Positions 36,480-41,983 of a stretch of DNA of 64,000 nucleotides are shown here, in pieces. The stretch is from Inia geoffrensis. Taxonomy: Eukaryota; Chordata; Mammalia; Artiodactyla; Iniidae. The position numbers and the translations under genes are program-made. The notes beneath the pieces were generated by a model. It was not told the origin of the DNA. It did no database searches and saw only the letters and a list, made by a program, of their open reading frames with translations. How positions within the stretch are numbered: the stretch's first letter is position 1; every line of letters begins with the position of its first letter. The stretch spans positions 83,135,501 to 83,199,500 of the forward strand of contig CM070903.1 of the NCBI GenBank assembly GCA_036417435.1, written 5' to 3'.

Positions 36480-38950
36480 GGAATATTACTCAGCCATAAA
36501 AAAGAATGAAATCTTGCCATTTGTGACAGCATGGTCAGACTTGGAGGACACTAAGCTAAGTGAAATATGTCAGATGGAGAAAGAAATACTATATGATTTC
36601 ACTTAAATGTGTAATCTAAAAAACAAAACAAACAAACACAATAAAACACAAACAGAGTCATAGATACAGAGAACAAACAGGTGGTTGTCAGAGGGAAGGA
36701 GGGAGGGGGGAGGGGAGAAATAGGTGAGGGAGATTAAGAGGTACAAACGTTGAGTACAAAATAAATGAGTCAAGGGTATGAAATGTACAGTGTGGGGAAT
36801 ATAGTCAATAATTATGTAACATCTTTGTATGGTGACAGACAGTAACTAATCATGGTGATCATTTTGAAATGTACAGAAATGTCAAATCACTATGTTGTGT
36901 ACCAGGAACTAATATAGTGTTGTAGGTCAATTATACTTCAAAAACAAACTCAAAAAAAGAGATCAGGTTTGTGGTTACCAGAGGTGGCGAGTGGGGGAGG
37001 GGGAATTGGATGAAGGCAGTCAGAAGGTACAAACTTCCAATTATAAGATAAGTAAGTACTAGGGATGTGGTGCACAACTTGATAAATATAATGAACACTG
37101 CTTATGTTAATGCATGAAAGTTGTTAAGACAGTAAACCCTAAGAGTTCTCATCACAAGGAAAAAAACAGAGGATTACTTAATTACAATTACTTAAACTGT
37201 GTATGTTAACACAATTTAATATTATGCAGCCATTAAAAATGATGCTGAAAAAGTATATTTCATGATACAGGAAATGTTCACAGTATGAAATAAAAAAGTG
37301 TTACAGAACAGCATGACTTTTTTTAAGCACACATACACCCATGTATAGACAAACATGTATCAAAAACACTAATGGTGGTTATTGTCAGGAGATTGGGGAT
37401 CATAGATTATTTTAATTTTGGGGGGGGGGAATCTTACTTGTATGTTCCAAAATTTCTAGATATATTACTTTTGCTCTCAGGAAAAAATTGTTTCAACAAT
37501 ATAAATGAAGTTATAAAGGACACTAGTGCCATGTGTTCTCTTTGCTTCAAAAGCATAAGGCTTGAATTGGAGTATATGAATATACATGCTACACAATGAT
37601 GGGAATTAAAATTTTACTTTTTTTTTTTTTTTTTTTTTTTTGTGGTATGCGGGCCTCTCACTGTTGCGGCCTCTCCCGTTGCGGAGCACAGGCTCCGGAC
37701 GCGCAGGCTCAGCGGCCATGGCTCACGGGCCCAGCCGCTCCACGGCATGTGGGATCTTCCCGGACTGGGGCAGGAACCCGTGTCCCCTGCATCGGCAGGC
37801 AGACCCTCAACCACTGCGCCACCAGGGAAGCCCTAAAATTTTACTTTTTAAAAAGCTGTGGGATCTCGAAATAATAATGTTTCTCAAGAATGGTTAGATA
37901 TTTTGTTCTTTCCTCAAAATGTGAGCTTTCTGTGCCTGACTGTAAGATAAAAGAAATTCCTTTTTACTACTACCTAAGGCAGGCCTGCAATCTTCAGGGG
38001 CAGTACCATGTGGCTTCTGTCTGGTTTTGAATTAGTCCAGTGACCAACAGACTTTTTGACTGTAAAAACTGTCAATAAAATTTTTGAATATGCACTCACT
38101 ACGTGATTTATTTATAAATTATATATCTGTAAAACTTTATTAAAATACCAAATATATATGAAAACATGCATGAAAATAGAAATTTAAAATGATGAGATAA
38201 AAGGAACAGAAGCTCTAACATCTTCTTCCTCACAATGTCATGGATTGTCTTATATGTACTCTACTCTGGACACCACTGGACTGTACAACCACAAAAGGTG
38301 GGCTTCGACCAAAAAAGACCAACCATATGCCAATCTGTTCCATTCAGAAGGTCTATAGGAAATTGATATGGGGTATTCTTCTGGCACTAGGTCCTTAATT
38401 TATCAAAGGTTATACAGTTAATGGTGGTAGTGCGTTTACACAGGAAATATCTTCCAGGTCCATACTCTAGCTTACCTTGCTGCTGCAATTTGTAATCAGT
38501 GGAATATGCCTTCCCAATGATATTCCATACAGGCCTTAAGCATCCAAATAGTCCTTCAAGAAACCCACCACTGCTGCTGCCCGACCTGCTGAACTGAATC
38601 TTGATGTCTTCGGTTCCACTCGTGCCCTCTCCATCCATAGTGTTGCTGTTCCCGTGAGACGTGGCCATCTCTGATTCATCTTGCTCCCTTAGCTGAAGAA
38701 CGCTGTTCTCAAACTGGTCCCTGGAATCCTCGCTTACGCTTGTCAACACTGTTGTGGTGATGGGGCTGTTCGTGCCCTCATTGAGCTCTGTTTGCACCAC
38801 CCCCTTTTCCTGCTGGTCCTTAAAAAGCTTGGGTGAAGGGTGGCTTCGCATAGGTGTGATGTCATCTTGTAGTCCATTGAAGGTTTTGTTTTCACTCAAA
38901 GGCAAGTGTGGGGAAGGGGAGCAGCTCAGGTGCTCCTGAGGGTTGGCCAT
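3820..38950 (-). CDS. MAP3K13: MAP3K13 (LZK) mixed-lineage MAP3 kinase, nine coding exons, C-terminus outside window
   Basis: Joined coding exons, in minus-strand order: 38950-38476, 25884-25701, 21445-21254, 16925-16767, 14908-14750, 14154-14046, 5629-5520, 4762-4646 and 3957-3820. They total 1643 nt (547 codons plus 2 bases), every junction is GT-AG, and the phases agree throughout. The product is a serine/threonine MAP3 kinase; the family activates MKK4/MKK7 and so JNK, and is known for axon-injury signalling. Visible residues: glycine loop GSGAQG 175-180, lysine K195 in VAIKK, catalytic loop HRDLKSPN 277-284, DFG 297-299, APE 321-323, and RNRPSF 395-400. Two leucine zippers follow: V433/I440/I447/L454 and L486/L493/L500. 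All catalytic residues are intact, with no frameshift or stop. The C-terminal proline/serine-rich and acidic region is missing because it lies left of position 1. The closest alternative is the paralogue MAP3K12 (DLK), but the N-terminal exon and the zipper sequence fit LZK as I know it. Identification is from family knowledge, not a database search. Confidence 0.96.
3958..4645 (-). other. MAP3K13 intron between coding exons 8 and 9
   Basis: 688 bp, no repeat recognised apart from an A-rich tract near 4112-4126. Confidence 0.85.
4646..4762 (-). CDS. MAP3K13: MAP3K13 coding exon 8: second leucine zipper (residues 463-501, part of 502)
   Basis: 117 nt. Acceptor TTTGATAG|GCATG; donor ATCAA|GTATGT. 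It encodes a continuous helix with L486, L493 and L500 in heptad register, preceded by A479 and Y472. Confidence 0.95.
4763..5519 (-). other. MAP3K13 intron between coding exons 7 and 8
   Basis: 757 bp of unique-looking AT-rich sequence; a short G run at 5346-5353. No gene or mobile element recognised. Confidence 0.85.
5520..5629 (-). CDS. MAP3K13: MAP3K13 coding exon 7: first leucine zipper (residues 427-462, part of 463)
   Basis: 110 nt. Acceptor TTGCCTAG|GCTG; donor CTCAG|GTCAGC, a weak donor with C at +3. Residues V433, I440, I447 and L454 sit at exact seven-residue spacing, the first zipper known in this family for dimerisation. It ends in an Arg/Glu-rich helix (LIRRRREEL). Confidence 0.95.
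6902..7061 (-). mobile_element. tRNA-derived SINE (short CHR-like subfamily)
   Basis: Minus-strand copy: the plus strand runs from a T-rich end through 'ttggctgcgaggcatgtggg' to 'ccgccagggaagtcc'. The left end may include an extra non-tRNA segment shared with the copy at 29307-29517 ('caatattgcttctgtttta'). Confidence 0.8.
8655..9068 (+). mobile_element. L1 3' fragment (old subfamily)
   Basis: Begins in the ORF2 end ('tagaatattattcagtcata'), continues through 'aggggctgtggggaag', and ends near 'ccacagtttttataaagtaaa'. Confidence 0.85.
9278..9578 (-). mobile_element. Full-length CHR-type SINE
   Basis: Long (about 300 bp) subfamily on the minus strand, flanked by a perfect 14-bp target-site duplication atgaaattactctt at 9264-9277 and 9579-9592. 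Confidence 0.93.
10208..10241. repeat. Perfect 15-bp inverted repeat with 4-nt loop
   Basis: Arms 10208-10222 and 10227-10241 are exact reverse complements (aattcctatttaatt), loop GTGG. 'tttaattgtgga' recurs at about 10257. Confidence 0.95.
10325..10690 (+). mobile_element. L1/HAL1-type 3' fragment (old)
   Basis: Diverged ORF2 end ('tactcagcaataaaaggaat') followed by a 3' untranslated stretch. Flanked by an A-rich end near 10697. Confidence 0.75.
11185..11380. repeat. MIR-like SINE remnant
   Basis: 'cttatttgatcctcaccaaa' and 'gtgacttatccaaggtcaca'. Confidence 0.78.
11403..11490. mobile_element. Mariner-derived MITE
   Basis: 88-bp near-palindrome flanked by TA on both sides (11401-11402, 11491-11492). 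Arms are 'ttgggttggccaaaaa' and 'tttttggccaccccaa', with an inner 'cgttcgggtttttc' / 'gaaaaacccaaacga' pair. This matches the family of short mariner (Tc1/mariner) derivatives known in cetartiodactyls. No coding capacity. Confidence 0.9.
13020..13592 (+). mobile_element. MLT1-type (MaLR/ERVL) solo LTR, diverged
   Basis: Ends with the MLT1 hallmark 'ttattgttttaagccataag' followed by 'ttttgggacagtaatgg'. The left boundary is approximate. Confidence 0.7.
14046..14154 (-). CDS. MAP3K13: MAP3K13 coding exon 6: end of kinase domain (residues 390-426)
   Basis: 109 nt. Acceptor TTAACTTTTAG|GCAG; donor CTCAG|GTAAGT. It encodes [10 protein letters not shown], with the subdomain XI arginine R397, and then the linker [11 protein letters not shown]. 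It ends on a codon boundary after Gln426. Confidence 0.95.
14155..14749 (-). other. MAP3K13 intron between coding exons 5 and 6
   Basis: 595 bp, mostly occupied by a MIR-like remnant at about 14390-14620. Confidence 0.85.
14390..14620. repeat. MIR-like SINE remnant
   Basis: 'ccattttacagatgagaaaa', 'caaaatcacacagataa' and 'tatttgaatccaaagt'. Confidence 0.78.
14750..14908 (-). CDS. MAP3K13: MAP3K13 coding exon 5: kinase C-lobe (residues 337-389, part of 390)
   Basis: 159 nt. Acceptor CTACTGTAG|GTCTTTT; donor ACATG|GTAAAA, which departs from consensus at +5/+6. It encodes [16 protein letters not shown] and the following helices, up to KQT and two bases of the Trp390 codon. Confidence 0.95.
15025..16020 (+). 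mobile_element. Diverged L1 ORF2 remnant
   Basis: Plus-strand L1 ORF2 similarity with many stops. The segment 15271-15462 reads as the '[18 protein letters not shown]' part of ORF2. Not coding. Confidence 0.8.
16044..16185 (-). mobile_element. Short tRNA-derived SINE
   Basis: Minus-strand copy with perfect 12-bp target-site duplication agggaaatatac at 16032-16043 and 16186-16197. Confidence 0.92.
16767..16925 (-). CDS. MAP3K13: MAP3K13 coding exon 4: activation segment (residues 284-336, part of 337)
   Basis: 159 nt. Acceptor TTTTTAAAG|TGTTTTAG; donor ATATG|GTGAGT. It encodes DFG (297-299), the Ser/Thr-rich activation loop, GTVAWMAPE (315-323) and the start of the C-lobe. The nearby TTTTAG at the exon start is not used as acceptor: only cutting at 16925 keeps Asn284 and the frame. 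Confidence 0.95.
17100..17230. repeat. MIR-like SINE remnant
   Basis: 'taactgtgtgacctttgcca' and 'ttttctcatctgtaagatgg'. Confidence 0.75.
18660..19023 (-). mobile_element. Full-length CHR-type SINE (long subfamily)
   Basis: Minus-strand copy flanked by 14-bp duplication tgctctaattttta at 18646-18659 and 19024-19037. Diverged, with several internal insertions. Confidence 0.92.
19117..19211 (-). mobile_element. Short, truncated tRNA-derived SINE
   Basis: Minus-strand copy, T-rich start at left, perfect 15-bp duplication ctaaaattaattctt at 19102-19116 and 19212-19226. Confidence 0.92.
19272..19496 (+). mobile_element. CHR-type SINE
   Basis: Plus-strand copy from 'cttccctggtggcgcag' to an A-rich tail. 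Very GC-rich core with many CpGs, so probably a young subfamily. The target duplication is weak. Confidence 0.92.
21254..21445 (-). CDS. MAP3K13: MAP3K13 coding exon 3: hinge to catalytic loop (residues 220-283, part of 284)
   Basis: 192 nt. The acceptor, TTTTCTTGAAAG|GGGTG, has a short pyrimidine tract; the donor is CCTAA|GTGAGT. It encodes the hinge ([10 protein letters not shown], 231-240) and the catalytic loop HRDLKSP (277-283) with catalytic Asp279 and Lys281. The split Asn284 codon is completed by the next exon. Confidence 0.96.
21446..25700 (-). other. MAP3K13 intron between coding exons 2 and 3
   Basis: 4.25 kb with few repeats: one MIR near 22350-22580, and AT-rich low-complexity sequence near 21480-21540 and 24735-24770. 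Nothing else named. Confidence 0.85.
22350..22580. repeat. MIR-like SINE remnant
   Basis: 'cttgtcctaggatcatacaa' and 'gggattcgaatccagtctgt'. Confidence 0.75.
25701..25884 (-). CDS. MAP3K13: MAP3K13 coding exon 2: kinase N-lobe (residues 159-219, part of 220)
   Basis: Acceptor TGTGCCTAG|ATACTTGG; donor TTTCAA|GTAGGT. Starting in phase 1 it encodes DTWEVPFEE, then the glycine-rich loop GSGAQGAV (175-182), the ATP-anchoring lysine in VAIKK (K195), and the region of the alpha-C helix. 184 nt, phase consistent with both neighbours. Confidence 0.96.
26385..26645. repeat. MIR-like SINE remnant
   Basis: 'acttactatacgccagacac', 'aatgagaaaactaagccata' and 'atcaaggtcacataattggt'. Confidence 0.78.
26859..26913 (-). 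mobile_element. Extremely truncated L1 insertion
   Basis: Only about 55 bp of L1 3' end in antisense orientation ('tgaaatatagttgatttaca'), bounded by a perfect 12-bp duplication agcctatattac at 26847-26858 and 26914-26925. Confidence 0.85.
28875..29071 (-). mobile_element. CHR-type SINE (young CpG-rich subfamily)
   Basis: Minus-strand copy with 13-bp duplication tttacataatttt at 28862-28874 and 29072-29084. Confidence 0.94.
29186..29633 (+). mobile_element. L1 3' end interrupted by a SINE
   Basis: L1 3' untranslated sequence in two parts, 29186-29306 and 29518-29633, ending 'caactatacttcaatt' plus A-rich tail. A second SINE sits directly after the tail. Confidence 0.88.
29307..29517 (-). 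mobile_element. SINE inserted inside an L1 3' end
   Basis: Minus-strand copy interrupting the L1 at 29186-29633. Duplication tataataac at 29298-29306 and 29518-29526; removing it restores continuous L1 sequence. Confidence 0.9.
29634..29867 (+). mobile_element. CHR-type SINE with (CA)n tail
   Basis: Plus-strand copy placed at the A-rich end of an L1. The normal 'gcgtaccgc' end followed by poly-A is here 'gtacca' running into a (CA)n tract at 29824-29866. Confidence 0.92.
29824..29866. repeat. (CA)n microsatellite in a SINE tail
   Basis: About 21 uninterrupted CA units where the SINE poly-A tail should be. Confidence 0.97.
31590..32438 (-). mobile_element. 5'-truncated L1, antisense
   Basis: Starts with the reverse complement of the L1 3' end (T/A-rich then 'ttgaagtatagctgattt') and runs into ORF2. 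The antisense frame at 32033-32296 encodes the ORF2 C-terminal block ([13 protein letters not shown]). Duplication agaaagtatttca at 31575-31587 and 32439-32451. Confidence 0.88.
32452..32966 (+). mobile_element. 5'-truncated L1, sense, abutting the antisense L1
   Basis: Starts inside ORF2 ('atcaatagatgagtgg'), contains a (CA)n tract, and ends in an A-rich 3' end. Flanked by aaagtatttca at 32441-32451 and 32967-32977. Confidence 0.87.
32500..32539. repeat. (CA)n microsatellite in an L1
   Basis: About 19 CA units following (TA)n, directly before 'tggaatactactcagccata'. Confidence 0.97.
34936..35250 (+). mobile_element. CHR-type SINE (long subfamily) inside the inner L1
   Basis: Plus-strand copy. 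Flanking L1 motif 'aagtggg' is present on both sides (34931-34937 and near 35256-35262), giving an A-rich target duplication. Tail is 'aaataaataaattaatt' plus about 30 bp of extra sequence. Confidence 0.88.
35884..35925. repeat. (CA)n microsatellite in the inner L1
   Basis: About 20 CA units directly before 'atggaatactactcagccat'. Confidence 0.97.
36434..36477. repeat. (CA)n microsatellite in the outer L1
   Basis: About 21 CA units directly before 'atggaatattactcagccat'. Confidence 0.97.
36955..37170 (+). mobile_element. Additional L1 3' end fragment
   Basis: Repeats the 'ggttaccagaggtggcgag' part of the L1 3' region directly after the end of the outer L1. Closest in look to the fragment at 800-1170. 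Confidence 0.75.
37623..37833 (-). mobile_element. CHR-type SINE (young CpG-rich subfamily)
   Basis: Minus-strand copy with 16-bp duplication taaaattttacttttt at 37607-37622 and 37834-37849. Confidence 0.94.
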
Positions 38951-39035
38951 CGTGCCATGAGTGTGCCCAGGGTCCTGAGATGACACTCAGAGGATCATTA
39001 GAAAAGAGTTCTGATGTAAGAGGGGGCTTCAGAAC
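38476..39035 (-). CDS. MAP3K13: MAP3K13 coding exon 1 with 5' leader (residues 1-158 and first base of 159)
   Basis: The acceptor is a pyrimidine-rich tract ending TTTTCCCCAG, so the exon starts at 39035. The donor CAAG|GTAAGC ends it at 38476. The ATG at 38950-38948 sits in a good Kozak context (A at -3, G at +4). An in-frame TGA lies 39 nt upstream at 38989-38987 with no ATG between, so this is the natural start; translation from the GTG at 38986 is unlikely. The encoded stretch begins MANPQEHL, is rich in Ser/Thr/Asp/Glu and predicted disordered. It ends in a conserved hydrophobic block ([20 protein letters not shown], about 130-149) just before the kinase domain. Positions 38951-39035 are 5' untranslated. 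Confidence 0.95.
38926..38958 (-). promoter_or_regulatory. Overlapping uORF in MAP3K13 leader
   Basis: An ATG at 38958-38956, 8 nt upstream of the main start and out of frame with it, opens ten codons and stops at the TGA ending at 38926, inside the main coding sequence. Context is moderate (G at +4, C at -3). Ribosomes starting here would miss the main AUG. Regulatory effect is inferred. Confidence 0.5.
38987..38998 (-). promoter_or_regulatory. Minimal three-codon uORF in MAP3K13 leader
   Basis: ATG-ATC-CTC-TGA (Met-Ile-Leu-stop) lies 36 nt before the main ATG. It is short enough for reinitiation. Its stop is also the in-frame stop that bounds the main ORF. The effect on translation is inferred. 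Confidence 0.5.
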
Positions 39036-39445
39036 CTGGGGAAAACAGGAGGAGGTCGTGAGATCACCCTTTCTTCAGTCATCCACACCACTACACTTCT
39101 GTTTATAATAATAAAAACATTGAAACAAGGGGGATTGATTATAAACAGTGGTGTTCATCCACAGGAAGGAATACTGTGCAGCAGTTAAAAATCATGCTGT
39201 AGAAGAGTATTTACTAACGTGAGAAAATGTTCATGACATATTAATATAAAAAATAGGTTAATGTAAGCCATTTAAATGTTTTATTATTTAAAAGGATACA
39301 CAAACACGTATACAAGAAAAAAAGACTGGAAGGATACATCCAAAGAATTAACAACAGTTAATTCTAGGTGGTTAGATTTGGGAGGGATTTATGTTGTTGT
39401 GTTTTTCGAGATATTCTAAGCATTTTGCATTAATATGTTTCTATA

Positions 39446-39810
39446 GACTGAATGGTTGTGTCCCCCCAAAATTTACATGTTGAAACTCATTTGTGATGCT
39501 GTTTGGAGGTGGGGGCCTTTGGGATGTGATTAGGTCATGATGGTGGAGCCTTCATGAATGGGATTAGTGCCTTATAAAAAAGACCCCGGAGAACTCCCTT
39601 CCCTCTTCTTCCATGTGAGGACACAGTGAGAAGATGGCTGTCTATTAACCAGGAAGCAGGCCCTCACCAGATTATCAAATCTGTGAGTGCTTTGATCTTG
39701 GATATCTCAGCTCAGCCTCCAAAACACTGTCAGAAGTAAAAATGTTTGTTGTCTGAGCCATCCGGCCTGTGGTATTTTTGTTATAGCGGCCTGAACAGAC
39801 TAAGACATAT
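39446..39810 (+). mobile_element. MLT1-type (MaLR/ERVL) solo LTR
   Basis: Carries 'gactgaatggttgtgtcccc', 'ggtcatgatggtggagcctt', 'ccatgtgaggacacagtgag' and the terminal 'cctgaacagactaagaca', in the order known for MLT1 LTRs. No internal retroviral genes nearby. Confidence 0.88.
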
Positions 39811-40040
39811 ATATTATACTTATAATCAGAAAAAAATTGTTTCCCTTCCCAAAGGTATAAATATATTTTTGTTAGAAACTACATTCTGTGTTATTATAAG
39901 TCACTGCTGATATCTTCTGTTTGCTTTAGTGTCTTGTCCACTGGCACCTTGCTTTACTTTCTAAGGCATTCATTAAGGCATGTAGATAAATGTCTTGTGT
40001 ATGTGACAGATAAATTCCTAAGATGTAAATTTTGTTTTAC

Positions 40041-40146
40041 TGTACTGCACCAAATCTGGAGCAATGCGACCAAGCCGCAGCTCTTTAAACTTATTCTTTG
40101 CTTCTGATCTGTCCATTAGCACCAATTTCTCAGAGCCACCTACCCC
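40041..40146 (-). other. Orphan exon-like open stretch upstream of MAP3K13 coding exon 1
   Basis: On the minus strand, TTTATTTTCAG|GGGGTAGG is a good splice acceptor at 40146, and TACA|GTAAAA at 40041/40040 is a weak donor. The frame starting GGG-GTA-GGT stays open through the whole stretch and continues to a TAG about 20 nt past the donor. Its peptide has a charged, conserved look (includes MDRSEAKNKFKELRLGRI). I do not recognise the family. It could be an unannotated 5' or alternative exon, an exon of a decayed gene, or chance. Confidence 0.3.
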
Positions 40147-40264
40147 CTGAAAATAAAGACATAGAATTGTTCTAGATTCACTAGATCATGCAAAATCAAT
40201 CTTAAACTTATTTAATGTATGTCTCTTATCAGAAATTTACTTTCTTTGCAAATCCCTATATAAT

Positions 40265-41010
40265 AGTCCTTCCTTCTTTCACTCTGTATTAAGCATCAAG
40301 GATGTGCTAGAGGCCAGGGGATAAAGATGATCTCGCAGAGGGGGCAAAAGACAGACCAACAAAGATTGACTGTACACTGCTTAACCAAGTGCTCTGGGAG
40401 CACAGAAGAGGGAGGGATAGTTTCAGGGATAGCTGCCCAAAGGTGGTAACTACTGATCTGTTTGAAGGAAGTGTAGAAATTCATCGGGCAGGAAGGAAAG
40501 GAGTGAGTAAAAGAAGAGGAAGAGGGTACTACAGGTTTGGAGAAGGTGTGAACGAGGGCATGGAGGGATGAAAATATGGAAGAGATGAGGTATCTTAGTG
40601 GCTGAAATGTAGGTTATATGTATATATACAGAGAAAGATAAGAATTGGAGAGAGTCAGGGGCTAGATTGTAAGTGTGCTAGGCTAAGAGATTTGGATTTT
40701 ATTCTGAAGGTGATGGGGAGACACAGTATCCTATATTGGGGGTTACAAATAAAAATAGACCATTCTTATGTTATTAATTTCTCATCTTCACTACTGAGAC
40801 CAGGGATTGCTAGGGAAGTGAGACTAGGCGTTCCAGGTAGTAATGGAGATAACTCTTGTAAAAGGTGGGCCAAGGTCAGAATATGGTGGACCTGTATGGC
40901 AAGCTAAAGCTTTTATATTTTATCCTCAAGACAATGGAGAGTCATTAAGGAATTTTAAGCAAGGGAGTGATTTGGTCAGATTTGTAATTTAAAATCATAC
41001 CCATAGCAGT
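40265..41010 (+). repeat. L2-like remnant
   Basis: Phrases such as 'tttggattttattctgaagg' and 'caagggagtgatttggtcag' are typical of old L2 3' regions in introns. Boundaries approximate. Confidence 0.5.
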
Positions 41011-41399
41011 AGAGGTTGGATTGAAGGAGAATGACTGAAGGTCAAGATATCAGTTAGGAGGAAGAGATCAAGTAAGAAATGATGAGGACACCAAGGCAGT
41101 AGCAATGGCAATGAAGAGGAGGGGACAGGTTTAAGAGGTAAAACTGGTAAGATCTAGTGATTGATAAAACATGGGGGTGGGTGAGGAAAAGGACAGGAGA
41201 GGAATACTTTCAGATAACTTACTTGGGATAATGGATAGATGGACAATGTCATTAACTGAGATATGAAATTATCAGAAGAGATGAAGTTTTAGAAAGAAGA
41301 TAATTTAGCTCATAAATGTAGACGGTTTAACGCCTACTGTGTGTTTCATGCACTGAACCAGATTTTTATTTATGTTATCTGATTTTAAAACGATACTTT

Positions 41400-41540
41400 A
41401 GGGACTTCCCTGGCGGCCCAGTGGTTAAGACTCTGCGCTTCCACTGCAGGGGGAACGGGTTTCACACCTAGTCCAGGAACTAAGATCCTATATGCCGCGG
41501 GCGGTGTGGCCAAAAAGGAAAAACAATAAAAATAAAAAGA
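41400..41540 (+). mobile_element. Short tRNA-derived SINE
   Basis: Plus-strand copy starting 'gggacttccctggcggccc' and ending in an A-rich tail. Imperfect duplication (gatacttta / gacacttta) on the two sides. Confidence 0.88.
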
Positions 41541-41630
41541 CACTTTATAAAGAGGAATTTAAAGAGAGGTAAACATGGGAGCTTCTTTAGCTCAGGGACA
41601 GAAGTATCAAAATAATACAAGGGTGAACCC

Positions 41631-41721
41631 AAGTTAAATTAAAAACGTTTTTATTAAATGCATGCTAGGAGCAGTACCAAGTTAAATTAAAAATGTTTTT
41701 ATTAAATAAATGCTAGAACCA
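41631..41721. repeat. 48-bp tandem duplication
   Basis: Unit 1 begins 'aagttaaattaaaaacgttt' at 41631 and unit 2 begins 'aagttaaattaaaaatgttt' at 41679. A few substitutions separate them. Confidence 0.9.
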
Positions 41722-41776
41722 CGCACTAGGCTAGGTTCTATGGGTACAGGACATTACTATTACCATTACTACTTTT

Positions 41777-41983
41777 TTTTTTTTTTTTTTTGCGGTACGT
41801 GGGCCTCTCACTGTTGTGGCCTCTCGCGTTGCGGACCACAGGCTCCGGACGCGCAGGCTCAGCGGCCATGGCTCACGGGCGCAGGCGCTCCGCGGCACGT
41901 GGGATCTTCGCGGACCAGGGCACGAACCCGTGTCCCGTGCATCGGCAGGCGCACTCCCAACCATTGCGCCACCAGGGAAGCCC
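41777..41983 (-). mobile_element. CHR-type SINE (young CpG-rich subfamily)
   Basis: Minus-strand copy, 15-bp duplication accattactactttt at 41762-41776 and 41984-41998. Confidence 0.94.

Larger units (their letters stand above)
33405..36945 (+). mobile_element. Outer L1 (ORF2 and 3' end) split by a nested L1
   Basis: Two collinear parts, 33405-34799 and 36314-36945. The first covers ORF2 reverse-transcriptase end and downstream domains in broken frames, such as 33744-33962 and 33982-34248; the second carries on at the 'caaaaatgttcat'-equivalent point of ORF2 and ends in the 3' untranslated region. Frameshifts and stops throughout. Confidence 0.88.
25885..38475 (-). other. MAP3K13 intron between coding exons 1 and 2
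   Basis: 12.6 kb, the most repeat-dense part of the window: several L1 copies, five SINEs and four (CA)n tracts. 26930-28860 and 29900-31570 contain nothing recognised with confidence. Confidence 0.85.

Noticed and set aside
38387..38475. Coding continuation of exon 1 past residue 158
   Set aside because: This is intron read-through. A consensus donor at 38475 joins in phase to the exon at 25884, which carries the expected kinase start.
38951..38986. Extended N-terminus of MAP3K13 from position 38986
   Set aside because: The codon there is GTG, directly preceded by an in-frame TGA. The ATG at 38950 has the better context and fits the family start.
39446..39810. Endogenous retrovirus with genes
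   Set aside because: Only an MLT1-type solo LTR is present. No gag, pol or env-like sequence lies beside it or the two other LTRs.
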